DNA of 64,000 nt from NCBI RefSeq assembly GCF_013393905.1, contig NZ_CP040272.1, positions 682,001-746,000 of the forward strand, read 5' to 3'. The stretch is from Nostoc sp. C052. GTDB taxonomy: Bacteria; Cyanobacteriota; Cyanobacteriia; Cyanobacteriales; Nostocaceae. The position numbers and the translations under genes are program-made. Positions within the stretch are counted from its first letter, which is position 1; each line of letters begins with the position of its first letter. The notes beneath the pieces were generated by a model, which saw only the letters and a list, made by a program, of their open reading frames with translations, searched no databases and was not told the DNA's origin. Of this stretch, positions 43,587 to 53,893 are shown one piece after another.

Positions 43587-45867
43587 ATGGGTTATTACTA
43601 GGTGGCAGAATAGGTGGAATTGGGTTAATGCTAGGTACAGGAGTCGGCTCTACTTTTTTGATTACTGTGATTGCAAATCCTCGTTGCTGGGGTTGTTGCT
43701 TACCAGATATATCATTGACTAGCAGTCCAATTTGGGGGGGGAAGGCTTGATTGACTGGAAGCTTCATAGAGCCAACGGCTGGAACATCATTGCCGTATGG
43801 TAGAAGTTTAACCTGAATATTTTCTCCCTCTACTCTCCAACTCAAGGTAGCAGATTCGCCTTCGTTGAGAACCAGATTTGGTTGCTCGCTACCGTTGATT
43901 CTAAAAGAGACAATTTTAAATGGTTTGGGTAATATTTCAATTTTTGATTCAGTCTTTTTAAAACTAGTTTTTTGGCTTCCATTGTTAGGAAAAGCTTTGA
44001 TTTCAAACGCATATTTACCAGCTTTATATGCTGGTAGAGGAATATTTATACATCGCAGTTGTTGATTTTGTTGTGTACATAGTTTTTGGAGTTTCGGATC
44101 GGCAAGATTACCTTGATTAAATTTATAAATAATTGGCTCACTATATAATGTACCATCATCTGCACTGCCAGCAATTTGAATTTTTCCTAATAATAATGGA
44201 CGGGCAATTGTCCAACTTAAAAGAATATTTTGACCTTTTGTATATAGTGGCTTATCCGTTTGGAAACTAAGTACTTCCGCAATTTGTTTTTCAGCTATTT
44301 CTATTTGGGTTGTTTGGCTGGCTACTTGATTCTTGGGAGAAAATAATTGGATACCATTACGATAAAATGCTTGTAACTCAAAAGTGTAATTTCCTTTTGT
44401 TTTCACTCCAGTTTTAACGTTGCTACAAATTAGCTGTTGTTTATCTTGCACTTGACAAGGAGGTATTTCATTAGTATTTCCCTTACCCAGTGTTTCAGGA
44501 ATGCCATTACTAAAGTCAAAAGTAATAGGCTGAATCGGTTGCGAACCCTTGGCTGTGAGAACTAACTTTTGTAACTGTTGATAATTGTGAATGTCCCACT
44601 TCAAAGATACTTCATCGCCTTCAGTAATTTGAGAGTCATTTGCACTAAAATTTTCTAATCTTAAAGGATCGGGGTTTAAAATTCGCCAAATGATGAATCC
44701 TATCCCTCCTAGTAAGCCTAAAACTACCAAAAGTAACAAAATAAATTGCCACAAAGGACGTGGTTTCCATACCAAAGTTCCTTGAGGTAATGTGTTAGGT
44801 AGGGGTAAACTTTGTTGGTCTTTGATGTCGAGTTGAAAGTTTACCACTAAACCTGCACCAAACCACGGTCGTCGCCACCAAGGTCTGGGTTTGACCGTCA
44901 AATTAGCTACGGCACTTCTATTAGGTAATAATCTGATTTCAGTAGGTTCAAATTTATAAGTATATAGTTCTTCTTCATCTCGACTTTTTAAGTTTAATAT
45001 CAGTTCGCGGATAATATTGCCCCGATTAGCTAGTGATAATTCGTATTTGCCAAGACTACGGCTAACTTGTCCTAAGATGGTATGAAGTTCTATATTTAGG
45101 TGATAATTTATCGGAATTTGAATGTATACCAAATCCAGTAGCACTAAGTCTGGAGAGTTTTCCGAATATAAGCGGATTGTTGGAGAATAACTTCCCGCCA
45201 GAGTATCTCCAGGTGGGTGAAATTTCAAGAATATTTGACCTTGAGTACCAGGGTTTAGTTCTATTGCAGTCACGTCAGACACTAACCCTAGCCCCTCAAA
45301 TCCAGTTGCAGGATAATTAATTGTGAACCAGTCATCATCTAAATCTGGGCAACTCAAGCGGAACCTATCTACAAGATAAGAGCGATTGTCAACTATTACT
45401 TCCACTTGCAGAGGTTCACTAGGATTGAAAATTAATGGTTTGTTGGGGTTGGTATTAGGTCTAAGGGAAAATGTCGGGTCATTTACCCGAATTGCTGTCT
45501 GTTCTTTTAGCAGAACCTTTATTTGGTTCGGGAAGGTTATGGGAGTATCTTGGGGATAATGTAGAGGTGAATCTACGACTAGTGTATAGTCATAGGTTCC
45601 GGGGAGAGCATTTGCAGCAATTTCAAACTCAAATTTTACTTCGTCGCTATTTTGCCCTGGAGCTAATGCTAAACTTTCTCTAGGAGAGGTAGACCAGCCA
45701 GTTAAATTTTGAAATACTTCGTCAAAAACAAAATATAAGTCAATAACCGCACTCTGATCTCCCTGATTGATTACAACAATATAGAGTTCAATAGTATCTC
45801 CTGGCATCCCAAATTGAATTCCAGGTGGGTTGATAATAACTTGTAGTGGATTGAATTTTGCTTGCAT
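43561..45867 (-). CDS. Membrane protein with Ig-like beta-sandwich repeats
   Basis: A 768-residue protein of unknown function. Residues 1-340 form two or three beta-sandwich domains of the COG1470/NEW3 type (PGDTIELYIVVINQGDQSAV; LNPGTQGQIFLKFHPP). A single membrane helix lies at about 372-394, and residues 400-735 hold three further Ig-like domains, each with a [EY].[EG][GQ].[VIA].LSW-type motif. The C-terminus is Pro-rich. There is no signal peptide. It follows a gene of the same N-terminal and membrane layout by 12 bp, so the two proteins probably act together. Role unknown; adhesion, envelope scaffolding or signalling are possible. Confidence 0.7.
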   Translation of the reverse strand: MQAKFNPLQVIINPPGIQFGMPGDTIELYIVVINQGDQSAVIDLYFVFDEVFQNLTGWSTSPRESLALAPGQNSDEVKFEFEIAANALPGTYDYTLVVDSPLHYPQDTPITFPNQIKVLLKEQTAIRVNDPTFSLRPNTNPNKPLIFNPSEPLQVEVIVDNRSYLVDRFRLSCPDLDDDWFTINYPATGFEGLGLVSDVTAIELNPGTQGQIFLKFHPPGDTLAGSYSPTIRLYSENSPDLVLLDLVYIQIPINYHLNIELHTILGQVSRSLGKYELSLANRGNIIRELILNLKSRDEEELYTYKFEPTEIRLLPNRSAVANLTVKPRPWWRRPWFGAGLVVNFQLDIKDQQSLPLPNTLPQGTLVWKPRPLWQFILLLLVVLGLLGGIGFIIWRILNPDPLRLENFSANDSQITEGDEVSLKWDIHNYQQLQKLVLTAKGSQPIQPITFDFSNGIPETLGKGNTNEIPPCQVQDKQQLICSNVKTGVKTKGNYTFELQAFYRNGIQLFSPKNQVASQTTQIEIAEKQIAEVLSFQTDKPLYTKGQNILLSWTIARPLLLGKIQIAGSADDGTLYSEPIIYKFNQGNLADPKLQKLCTQQNQQLRCINIPLPAYKAGKYAFEIKAFPNNGSQKTSFKKTESKIEILPKPFKIVSFRINGSEQPNLVLNEGESATLSWRVEGENIQVKLLPYGNDVPAVGSMKLPVNQAFPPQIGLLVNDISGKQQPQQRGFAITVIKKVEPTPVPSINPIPPILPPSNNPFKTPLPQR

Positions 45868-45879
45868 ATATCGACTTCC

Positions 45880-48114
45880 TTATTTGATGCGATGTAGTTT
45901 GACCTGAAAATCTTCACCACCACTCACAATCATGGTTCCTTGATTAGTTTTCAAGTCGATACTATTGATTTTTTTAGAGCTTTGGTAAATTGTTTTACCT
46001 TCTGCTGCTTTTGTTTTGTCGAGTTTATGTTCGGAGGTTAAGTACCAAACTACAACTCGTCCATCATCGCCACCACTTACTAAGAGACTACCATCGTCAC
46101 TAAATGCAAGAGTCCGCACAGATGTTTTTGATGCTGACCAACGGTCTAGTGGTGAACAATTAAGTTCATTTATTTTTTCGAGGGGATTCGGATTTTTGAT
46201 AGTTTGACATTGATTTAAATCCCAAATCGTAATGAAGCCCGCAGAATCAGATGTTGCGAGGATTTTTCTGGTTGAGTTAGGAACAAAAGCTAATCCCCAA
46301 ATATAGTCTTCACGCCCAACTAATGGGTCTAGTTTTTCTAGATTTTGTACTAATAAACTCGGAGATTGTTTATCAGATTGATTTGGATTCCACTGCCACA
46401 AGATGAAACGTTTGAAGTTTCCAGCAATTACGAGAGTTTTTGCATCTGGGCTGAGATTTAATGCCCGGACTTGGAAACCTGATAGTTTCAATGTACTTTG
46501 TACGTCAATGACTTGCGGTTCTGGGAGAAAATCACTGTTAGGCGCGGATCTTGACCATAGTCTCACTTTACCACTGCCATAACCACTAAATAAGTTAAGT
46601 GAGTTTGAGGTGAAAGCTAAATCAAAAACGCGATCGCCTTTTGCTTTAGGATCTTTAAGGTCTTGAAGTTGGCTAATCTTTGCACCTGATGGGACATCTC
46701 TGAGTTCAATGACGCCATTATCTAAACCAACAGCCGCACGATTATTTTGTAATGGCATGAAGCGTAAGACTTCCACGGCGTCATCAGTAATCGCCATCAA
46801 ACCTTTGGGTTGTTGCGTTTGATCGCAAGCAACAGGCTGCCCAGTGTATTTTACTGTATCATCAGGGTCTAAGCTATCAGTACCGATTCTCCAAAGTCTT
46901 AAGGTGCAATCATCTGAACCACTGACCACAGATAAACCAATGCCACTAAAACGCACTGAGTTTACAGAACGGGTATGCATTACATTTCTGGGTTGAAAGA
47001 TTAATGCTACGAGTGCGGCTAAAAGTGCGATCGCAGCCAATTGTAACCATAAAGGTATAATTGGCAGAGTCTCCACCTCTAATGTCTGGGTGGCTGGATC
47101 TGTACTCCCTAAACGTTGGTCGGATAATTCCGATTTGGCCTCCAGTAACAAAGTTTTACCGATTCCTACCCAAGGACGTTTTGTTTTAACATCAAGGATG
47201 ACTTTACTTGTCTCTCCTAGATGGAGATTGGCAATTTCGGGAAGCTTTTTAAAACTACATTTTCGCCAGTCTCTACCCTGCACCTGGACATTAATTTGCT
47301 GATTGAGGTTGCTAGCATTTTTAAATAGTAATTCAAAGGAAGCTGTATGAGATTTCCAGTCGGGCAACCATGCCGATTTACTAGGAATTTTCAGGTGTTT
47401 TTCTGTGGTGGTAAAGTCTATAAAACCCACTGGTAAAACTTCAACATTACCTTCAGCATTAGTTGGATAACCATTATTGCTAACAGCTTCAATGGTAAAG
47501 GGGTAATTTTGACTGGGTGCTTGGACTACAGAAGGAGGTTGGCATTGGAATGTAGCTTCTGCTAAACCACCCGGATCTAAGAATAATCGGCGTTCTGCAC
47601 TACCAGCTAGCCAAGATGAATCAATGCCTGTAAAACGTAATACGACATCAGTCGGTTGTTGCCCCAAGTTCCGCACCCGTACTGGTATATCTACAGAATT
47701 GCGAGGATAAACTTGGAACTCTCGCACAGGCAATTCTACACTTAAATGTGTTGGTCTATTGTCTCGCTCAATTTTCAGGCGTAGCACAAGTCTGCACTGT
47801 TGTGCTAATTGCGGTGAAAAAATATTTACCATCAGGTTGACAGTACCAACAAATCCCGGAATGGGTGTATTGAATACAAAAACTTGGAAGATGGTACTAC
47901 TACCGGGTGGCTTGGCTGCTGCTACCTCTGGTTCGAGTCGATACCAGCGATAGCCTGTGTTCCGGGTTTCTCCGGCTGCGGTAATTTCGATCTGAAAATT
48001 GACAAAACGATCGCTATCATTATTGACAGCTACCTCAAATGATACAGGGGTATCACCTGGACGAAAGGTGAGATTTTGGGTAGAAAGGCTGGCATTTATA
48101 ACACTTTTTTCCAT
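45880..48114 (-). CDS. Membrane protein with Ig-like domains and a WD40 propeller
   Basis: A 744-residue protein. Residues 1-340 are beta-sandwich domains (FRPGDTPVSFEVAVNNDSDR; YPRNSVDIPVRVRNLGQQP). A membrane helix lies at about 353-373 (LPIIPLWLQLAAIALLAALVALIF). Residues 380-744 form a WD40-type propeller with six or seven blades (VVSGSDDCTLRLWR, FSDDGSLLVSGGDDGRVVVW, IVSGGEDFQVKLHR). Positive charges after the helix suggest the propeller is cytoplasmic. It is the first gene of a two-gene unit with the Ig-repeat membrane protein. No signal peptide and no catalytic motif. Confidence 0.75.
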   Translation of the reverse strand: MEKSVINASLSTQNLTFRPGDTPVSFEVAVNNDSDRFVNFQIEITAAGETRNTGYRWYRLEPEVAAAKPPGSSTIFQVFVFNTPIPGFVGTVNLMVNIFSPQLAQQCRLVLRLKIERDNRPTHLSVELPVREFQVYPRNSVDIPVRVRNLGQQPTDVVLRFTGIDSSWLAGSAERRLFLDPGGLAEATFQCQPPSVVQAPSQNYPFTIEAVSNNGYPTNAEGNVEVLPVGFIDFTTTEKHLKIPSKSAWLPDWKSHTASFELLFKNASNLNQQINVQVQGRDWRKCSFKKLPEIANLHLGETSKVILDVKTKRPWVGIGKTLLLEAKSELSDQRLGSTDPATQTLEVETLPIIPLWLQLAAIALLAALVALIFQPRNVMHTRSVNSVRFSGIGLSVVSGSDDCTLRLWRIGTDSLDPDDTVKYTGQPVACDQTQQPKGLMAITDDAVEVLRFMPLQNNRAAVGLDNGVIELRDVPSGAKISQLQDLKDPKAKGDRVFDLAFTSNSLNLFSGYGSGKVRLWSRSAPNSDFLPEPQVIDVQSTLKLSGFQVRALNLSPDAKTLVIAGNFKRFILWQWNPNQSDKQSPSLLVQNLEKLDPLVGREDYIWGLAFVPNSTRKILATSDSAGFITIWDLNQCQTIKNPNPLEKINELNCSPLDRWSASKTSVRTLAFSDDGSLLVSGGDDGRVVVWYLTSEHKLDKTKAAEGKTIYQSSKKINSIDLKTNQGTMIVSGGEDFQVKLHRIK

Positions 48115-48287
48115 ACTATTACTTATAATATTTTTTGATATTTTGTCTGATTAGCACTATAAAAAATTAATGTCTACGAAAATGTGACAATAATTTTTTT
48201 GTTGGATTATTGAAATGTATATATTATTAAATATTGTGTAATAAATTGGTCAATTTATAATATTCATTTTCAGAAGCGATCGCTAAT

Positions 48288-48316
48288 GTAGAGACGTAGC
48301 AGTGCTACGTCTCTAC
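48288..48316. repeat. 29-bp perfect palindrome, dispersed repeat copy 2
   Basis: Identical to the palindrome at 845-873 and followed by the same AAGGGTTATGG. It lies between the Omp85 gene and the WD40 protein gene. Confidence 0.8.
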
Positions 48317-48377
48317 AAGGGTTATGGATAATGCATAAATTTTTGGATATAACCTATCAGCAACGCTTGAACTCAAA

Positions 48378-50420
48378 TTAAAATCGCTGACCGATACCCA
48401 AATGTACTTTGCTTTCTCCCTGGTCATTAATGCCATAGTCAGCCCGAATTAAGCCTAGTGGTGAATTTAATCGCACTCCTGCGCCATAACCAAAACCATA
48501 ACCTGGTTTATCTCTTACACCCGCAGGATCTCCTAATACAGTATCACCTGAGCCTAAGTCTGAGGCGAAGTCGGCAAACAATACACCGCCTACGATTGGT
48601 AAGACGGGAAAACGATATTCTGCCGAAGCTAATACATAACTACGCCCACTCCCAACTTCTCCAGAATCGTAACCGCGCACTGAGTTGGAACCACCCAAAT
48701 TAAAGCTTTCGTAGGGTGGTAAATTACCAATGACAGTACCAGCTTGCAGATTCACTGCAAATACTTGTGGCTGTTTGCTATTAAATAACTGCACTGGCAA
48801 ATACTGGCTGTAATTGGCTTTGAGGCGATTGAGGGAAATATTACCTTCGCCGATGGGTATAGATTGTTCTGTACTCAGACTCAGAACGGAACCTTGAGTT
48901 GGATTGAGGGGATTATCTCGTTTGTCTTTGGTGGCGGTGAAGGATACGGTTGTTAGGTCGTCAATACCAGTGCCACTCGCAGAGAGGGGATTGCCTTGAA
49001 CATCAGTTGGGGTAATATTACCTTGGCGATCGCGAATACTAGTTCGGGTATAGTTTAATCCTAATGAGGTATTCCAGTCTTCAATTGGTCGTTGCAAGCT
49101 AACACCACCGCCAATTTGACCTTCTCGCACTTTATCGCCGTTGGCTAGCTTAATCTTGTCATCAAAGGTTTCCGAAAGTTCTTGACTACGAAAACCATTT
49201 ACAGTGTATCCCAAGCGATCGGGGTTAGTTGTCCGATAGGGACTGGTAAATTTGGTATTAAACTGTAAGTCTCGGCTACTTACACCAACATTCACACCTA
49301 AAGTATCATTAACACCGCCGACATTCTGATCTTGATAGCTGATTGTACCTACTAAACCTTGATCGGCATTGTAACTACCACCTAAGTTAACACCACGCGC
49401 TCCAGTTTCTTTGAGTTGGTAGACTAAATCAAGTTTTGTCGCATCTCCTTCTAAGGCGACATTCACGCTCTCAAATAAACCAGTACGATATAGCTGTTGT
49501 ATATCTTGCTTGACGATATTTTCTTGAAAGATTTGACCAGGTTTCAGCTTGAGTTGCTGTTGTAGGAAATCTGGTTTGGTGCGTCCGCCGACGGGATTAC
49601 CCTTACTATCAACGGTTTTACCCTCATCGTTGACAAAGCGAAATTTGATATCACCCACCAAACCTTCAGCGATATTTACAGTGAGAATTCCTTGAGGATT
49701 GGGTTTAATTGATAGTACCCGCGCCAAGTTATAACCATTATCGGCGTACCACTTGTTAATTTGTGCTACTGATTGTTGCAGTCCCGCCGGACTGATGGTG
49801 GTTCCAATCTGAGATTGCAAACGTTGTAGGGCGACTTGATAAGTAAGTACTTTAGCACCAGATAATTGCAGCGATCGCACAATCACTGGTTGCACTTGGT
49901 AAACTACATTCAAGCCAGCAGGCGTGCTAAAGCTATTCACACTGACATTGCTAAATAAACCTGTATCTAAAATTGCTGCGACATCTTTTTGTAGCTGGCT
50001 TTGGCTGGTTTCCCCACCAGCCTGGGTTTTAATGACTTTGCGAATGATATCCTGTAATTCTTGATTGGCTCCCACTACCTGTACATCTGTAGCTCTGACT
50101 ACTAAATTGCTTTCAGTAGCGGGGGATGAGGAGATGAGGGGGAGTTTTACTAGTGAATTACCCTGTAAGACTACAGAGGAATTTTTGCTTGCACCCGTTT
50201 GCACGATGACGGGATTTTGAGAAAATTGTTGTGCAACTATAGTTTCTGGGGAAGCAATTGTCTCTACTCGTGCGGGAGTGTCTTCAATTATCGGCACTAC
50301 CAAGCTACCAGTTTTTGCAGTTGGGGTAACGGTTTTAGCAGGTGCAGCCGTTGCTTGCTGGGTAACATTGGCAGCAGCTAAAGTAGCTAAAGTAAAAAGT
50401 GCAGTAGCAGAAACTCGCAT
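48378..50420 (-). CDS. Omp85/BamA-family outer-membrane assembly protein
   Basis: A 680-residue protein. It has a signal peptide (about 1-26, ending ATAAPA), a Pro/Ala-rich linker (about 27-100) and three POTRA domains (about 105-350, e.g. VVYQVQPVIVRSLQLSGAKV and GILTVNIAEGLVGDIKF). The C-terminal 16-strand barrel has GFRSQELS, GGSNSVRGYDSGEVGSG (the conserved VRGY loop) and a terminal phenylalanine (HLGIGQRF). It inserts beta-barrel proteins into the outer membrane and is related to chloroplast Toc75. The Pro-rich linker before POTRA1 is typical of cyanobacterial members. Confidence 0.93.
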   Translation of the reverse strand: MRVSATALFTLATLAAANVTQQATAAPAKTVTPTAKTGSLVVPIIEDTPARVETIASPETIVAQQFSQNPVIVQTGASKNSSVVLQGNSLVKLPLISSSPATESNLVVRATDVQVVGANQELQDIIRKVIKTQAGGETSQSQLQKDVAAILDTGLFSNVSVNSFSTPAGLNVVYQVQPVIVRSLQLSGAKVLTYQVALQRLQSQIGTTISPAGLQQSVAQINKWYADNGYNLARVLSIKPNPQGILTVNIAEGLVGDIKFRFVNDEGKTVDSKGNPVGGRTKPDFLQQQLKLKPGQIFQENIVKQDIQQLYRTGLFESVNVALEGDATKLDLVYQLKETGARGVNLGGSYNADQGLVGTISYQDQNVGGVNDTLGVNVGVSSRDLQFNTKFTSPYRTTNPDRLGYTVNGFRSQELSETFDDKIKLANGDKVREGQIGGGVSLQRPIEDWNTSLGLNYTRTSIRDRQGNITPTDVQGNPLSASGTGIDDLTTVSFTATKDKRDNPLNPTQGSVLSLSTEQSIPIGEGNISLNRLKANYSQYLPVQLFNSKQPQVFAVNLQAGTVIGNLPPYESFNLGGSNSVRGYDSGEVGSGRSYVLASAEYRFPVLPIVGGVLFADFASDLGSGDTVLGDPAGVRDKPGYGFGYGAGVRLNSPLGLIRADYGINDQGESKVHLGIGQRF

Positions 50421-50662
50421 AATATTTAACCTAATTAACTGGGAGTTATACTAATTTTGGATTTTAGATTTTAGATTTTTGATTAAAAGTATTGACCAAA
50501 AGGCTGTTCGAGGAATTTCAAACAATTACATTCCTATCCAAAATTGGTATTAGTTGTAGGGAAGTAAAGAAATAGGGATAATACTAACTTCCAGCTGCTT
50601 CGTCGATTTCCCTATTTATACCTCTTACCTAAACAGACAGTTAATTTTGATATTTTGTTTCT

Positions 50663-52012
50663 ATGAGTAATGTATCTCGGTCATCTCTAGCTTCTAACTC
50701 CCCTCCTTTGCGATTACTTGTATTAAGTAACGGTCATGGGGAAGATATAATTGCAGTTCGGATTTTGCAAGAACTCCAACGACAATCAAACCCACCAGAG
50801 ATATTTGCTTTACCTCTGGTGGGTGAAGGACGTGCTTATGAACAGTTGGATATCCCCTTTATCGGTTCAGTCCTTAATATGCCTTCTGGTGGCTTTATCT
50901 ATATGGATGGCCGCCAATTAGCGCAGGATGTACGCGGTGGTTTATTGCAACTGACCCTCAGCCAAATTAAAGCAGTCCGCCGTTGGGTAAGTTCTCAAAA
51001 AAAATTAGGTAATAAAAGAGCAATTTTAGCTGTGGGAGATATTGTCCCCCTGTTGTTTGCAACTTTCAGTGGCGCTAATTATGCTTTTGTCGGTACGGCG
51101 AAATCTGAATATTACGTGCGGGATGAAGCTGGATTATTGCCACGGAAATCTAAAAATGCGCGTTGGGAAAACTTTTCCGGTTCAGTTTATCATCCTTGGG
51201 AACGTTGGTTAATGAGTCGTCGACGTTGTAAGGCGGTTTTTCCTAGAGATGGACTGACAACGGAAACATTAAAACAATGGCCAATTCCAGCTTTCAGTTT
51301 GGGTAATCCTATGATGGATGGTCTAGAACCAACGTTTTCACGCCAACAATTTTATAGTCAGGATGTCCAACAGCGAGAGATAGTTCGACCTTTTGTAGTA
51401 ACTCTTCTTCCTGGTTCTCGCCCGCCAGAGGCATATACCAACTGGGAAACGATTATGATTGCCGTATCTGCATTGATGGCAAGTTTCCAAGAGAGAGATT
51501 CGATCTTCTATACTTCTAAAACAGTGGTATTTTTAGGTGCGATCGCTCCTGGTTTAGACTCTAATATTTTATCCCAAAGTGTGCAATCTCAAGGCTGGCG
51601 CGCTGAATCAGTATGTCCTATCCAAATCTCCGATTCAAATGCCTTGACATTTAAACAACGGAATGCATATTTAGTGGTGACACAACAAGCCTATAATGAT
51701 TGCTTGCATTTGGGAGATATAGCGATCGCAATGGCAGGTACAGCCACAGAACAGTTTATCGGTTTAGGGAAACCTGCGATCGCAATTCCCGGTAATGGGC
51801 CGCAATATAACCCTGCCTTTGCTGAAGCTCAAAGTCGTCTTCTCGGCTCATCTTTGATTTTAATTGATCAGCCAGCAGAAATTGCCAAGGTCGTACAGTC
51901 TCTCTTCAAAGATCCTGATATTTTGCAAATTATTGCCGAAAATGGCGGGCGACGCATGGGTAAACCAGGAGCCGCACTACGCATTGCAGAATGTTTACAG
52001 GAACGATTTTGA
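50663..52012 (+). CDS. LpxB-related glycosyltransferase-like protein
   Basis: A 449-residue member of the 'lipid-A-disaccharide synthase-related' family conserved in cyanobacteria and plants. Visible segments are LLVLSNGHGEDIIAVRIL (nucleotide-sugar-binding start), AILAVGDIVPLLFAT, LPGSRPPEAYTNW and IAIPGNGPQYNPAFAEAQSRLLG. The fold is GT-B. The actual donor and acceptor are unknown and it is not the bona fide LpxB. It is divergent from the Omp85 gene, so both neighbours concern the outer membrane. Confidence 0.88.
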   Translation: MSNVSRSSLASNSPPLRLLVLSNGHGEDIIAVRILQELQRQSNPPEIFALPLVGEGRAYEQLDIPFIGSVLNMPSGGFIYMDGRQLAQDVRGGLLQLTLSQIKAVRRWVSSQKKLGNKRAILAVGDIVPLLFATFSGANYAFVGTAKSEYYVRDEAGLLPRKSKNARWENFSGSVYHPWERWLMSRRRCKAVFPRDGLTTETLKQWPIPAFSLGNPMMDGLEPTFSRQQFYSQDVQQREIVRPFVVTLLPGSRPPEAYTNWETIMIAVSALMASFQERDSIFYTSKTVVFLGAIAPGLDSNILSQSVQSQGWRAESVCPIQISDSNALTFKQRNAYLVVTQQAYNDCLHLGDIAIAMAGTATEQFIGLGKPAIAIPGNGPQYNPAFAEAQSRLLGSSLILIDQPAEIAKVVQSLFKDPDILQIIAENGGRRMGKPGAALRIAECLQERF

Positions 52013-52019
52013 ATGCGAA

Positions 52020-52102
52020 TTGGGGATTGGGGATTGAGGATTGGAGGCAGAGGGGAAATAAAATTCCTAACTCTTAACTCTTAACTCAGCACTCAGCACT
52101 CC
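52020..52102. repeat. Degenerate short tandem repeats
   Basis: Two runs of heptamer-like repeats, ATTGGGGATTGGGGATTGAG near 52019-52042 and CTAACTCTTAACTCTTAACT near 52069-52095, lie between two convergent genes. Confidence 0.55.
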
Positions 52103-52825
52103 CTATGCTACCAACCCAGAACGTAACGCCCTGACAGCAGCTTGTGTGCGATCGTCAGCACACAATTTATTTAGAATATTGCGAACATGGGTTTTTACAG
52201 TACCAACTGTAATGTAGAGTTTCTCGGCAATTTGCCCATTGCTACACCCACCTACAATCAACTCTAGTATTTCCAATTCCCGTTGAGTTAGGGGGTATGT
52301 TTCTAAAACTTGCTCATATTCTGATGCCAGTGCCTCAATTTTTACAGTTTTTGGCTTGTCAGAACCTTGAATTTCTCCAGGAATACCTTGGCGCATCTTC
52401 CGCAATACCACGTTGGCAATTGCCGGATCAATCCAAGAGTTACCGCCGTGAGTTGCTTGGATCGCCTCAGTTAATTTACTGATGCTGGTTTCTTTCATAT
52501 AATAAGAATCAGCACCAGCGGCAAAGGCTGCTAGTACAGCATCCTCTGTATGATCCATTGTCAAGATGAGAATCTTCGTATTTGATTGCCCAGTTTCCGC
52601 TTGGTAGCGTCTGAATTTACGAGTGAGTTCAATGCCATCCATATCAGGCAAGCCGATATCTACAACCGCTACGTCTGGCTTTGCCGTTTCTAAAAGTTTT
52701 AATCCTTGGGTTGCATTTGCTGCTTCGCCAATTACTTTCAATGCACTGTGAGACTGTAATGCCGCTCGTAGCCCCATTCGCGTTAAGTCATGGTCTTCAA
52801 TTAAAATAATACTAATTTCATTCAT
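52103..52825 (-). CDS. NarL/FixJ-type response regulator
   Basis: A 240-residue regulator from ATG 52825 (MNEISIILIEDHDLTRMG). The receiver domain (about 1-125) has the phospho-acceptor aspartate in DVAVVDIGLPDMDG and the lysine in YYMKETS. A linker leads to a LuxR-type helix-turn-helix (about 172-236, LTQRELEILELIVGGCSNGQIAEKL). An ATG 12 codons upstream (52861) is possible but the extension has no receiver similarity. No cognate kinase is directly adjacent on its strand; the two receiver-kinases at 53894-56380 are candidates. Confidence 0.93.
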   Translation of the reverse strand: MNEISIILIEDHDLTRMGLRAALQSHSALKVIGEAANATQGLKLLETAKPDVAVVDIGLPDMDGIELTRKFRRYQAETGQSNTKILILTMDHTEDAVLAAFAAGADSYYMKETSISKLTEAIQATHGGNSWIDPAIANVVLRKMRQGIPGEIQGSDKPKTVKIEALASEYEQVLETYPLTQRELEILELIVGGCSNGQIAEKLYITVGTVKTHVRNILNKLCADDRTQAAVRALRSGLVA

Positions 52826-53136
52826 CGCTACACTCACTCTTGCGCTGTTTGCATCTTTCAAAATATTACCTTTTGTAACTACTATCTCTTATTTTCCCAA
52901 ACTAAAGATAGATGATATTTCAACCAGTCTGCATCCACCGATAGAAATAATAAGTAACGGAAATTTTTATATTTCGATAGAGGACAAATCTAGCTGGAGA
53001 TATATGGATACTTACATAAAAAGTATGAAATATTGAAACGAATGCCAAATTGCTACTCCCTGCTTATAATTCAGCTTTGAGTTGCTATGTTCCATTTAGT
53101 ATTATTTTGTATACAACTTTAAAAAAACCTTACAAA

Positions 53137-53265
53137 ATGAAAAAATTACAACGTGTCGAAGTTGCTTTACGAGAAAATAAACGATGGTTTCAAGCGGTTT
53201 TTAAGCAAACCTTTGGATTCATTCGATTGATGGAGTCTTTGTCAGGAAGCTTCCTTAGGGGTTGA
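53137..53265 (+). pseudogene. Fragment of a PAS-domain sensor kinase gene
   Basis: The frame MKKLQRVEVALRENKRWFQAVFKQTFGFIRLMES resembles the linker and first strand of a PAS domain in cyanobacterial sensor kinases ('ALRExExRFRAxFxQTFxFIGLL'). It then stops at 53265 with no continuation. It is probably the decayed 5' or internal piece of a kinase gene. Confidence 0.45.
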
Positions 53266-53893
53266 ATATTGGTAATTTTAAGAACATTGTAATTACAATA
53301 TATCTGTAAAAATACTAACAATTTGTCTAGCGATCGCTAAGAAAATTGTCGAAATTCCAGCAGGTAGAATGATTTCAGATTCACAAATAGGTATAGACAG
53401 TACTTTCTTATTTACCTAGTCTAATCAATCTAAAGGGCAAAACTGTTCAAGCTTATGGTACAGGATAATCCTATGCAACTCTCACTAATGACTGACGACG
53501 GTTACTTGCTCACTCAATTACAATTGTCTTAAGCTTGGTAAAGTATTCTATTTTACTTTATATCAGTTCTGTCTGCTGTCTTCAGATCAATAGTTTTCAG
53601 TTTGTTAATTGCTAATTTTTGGAGAGCTATCGATCGTTTACTAAGAGTTTTATTCTTAAACTCTGGTAAGTTAACCAGATTGAAGATACAACAAACTGAA
53701 TTCAAGCCAAAGCAATGCCCCGAAACGTTGAGATTAGGGCAACGCTCAACAACTATTGGACATTATACAAAATGTCTTAGTCAATCAAGTTACAGATTTT
53801 AGATGTCCGAAAATATTATATTCTTGAAGTTGGATAATCTGAAAATAGAAATGTTATACATCAACCTATGTTTGGCGGCAAAAATAAAAACCG
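53266..53893. other. Intergenic region upstream of the receiver-kinase pair
   Basis: About 630 bp with no supported gene; open frames such as 53602-53802 translate to unrecognisable sequence. It may hold the promoter of the kinase pair. Confidence 0.45.

Noticed and set aside
53602..53802. 66-codon open frame before the receiver-kinases
   Set aside because: No recognisable sequence and no ribosome-binding site; probably chance.
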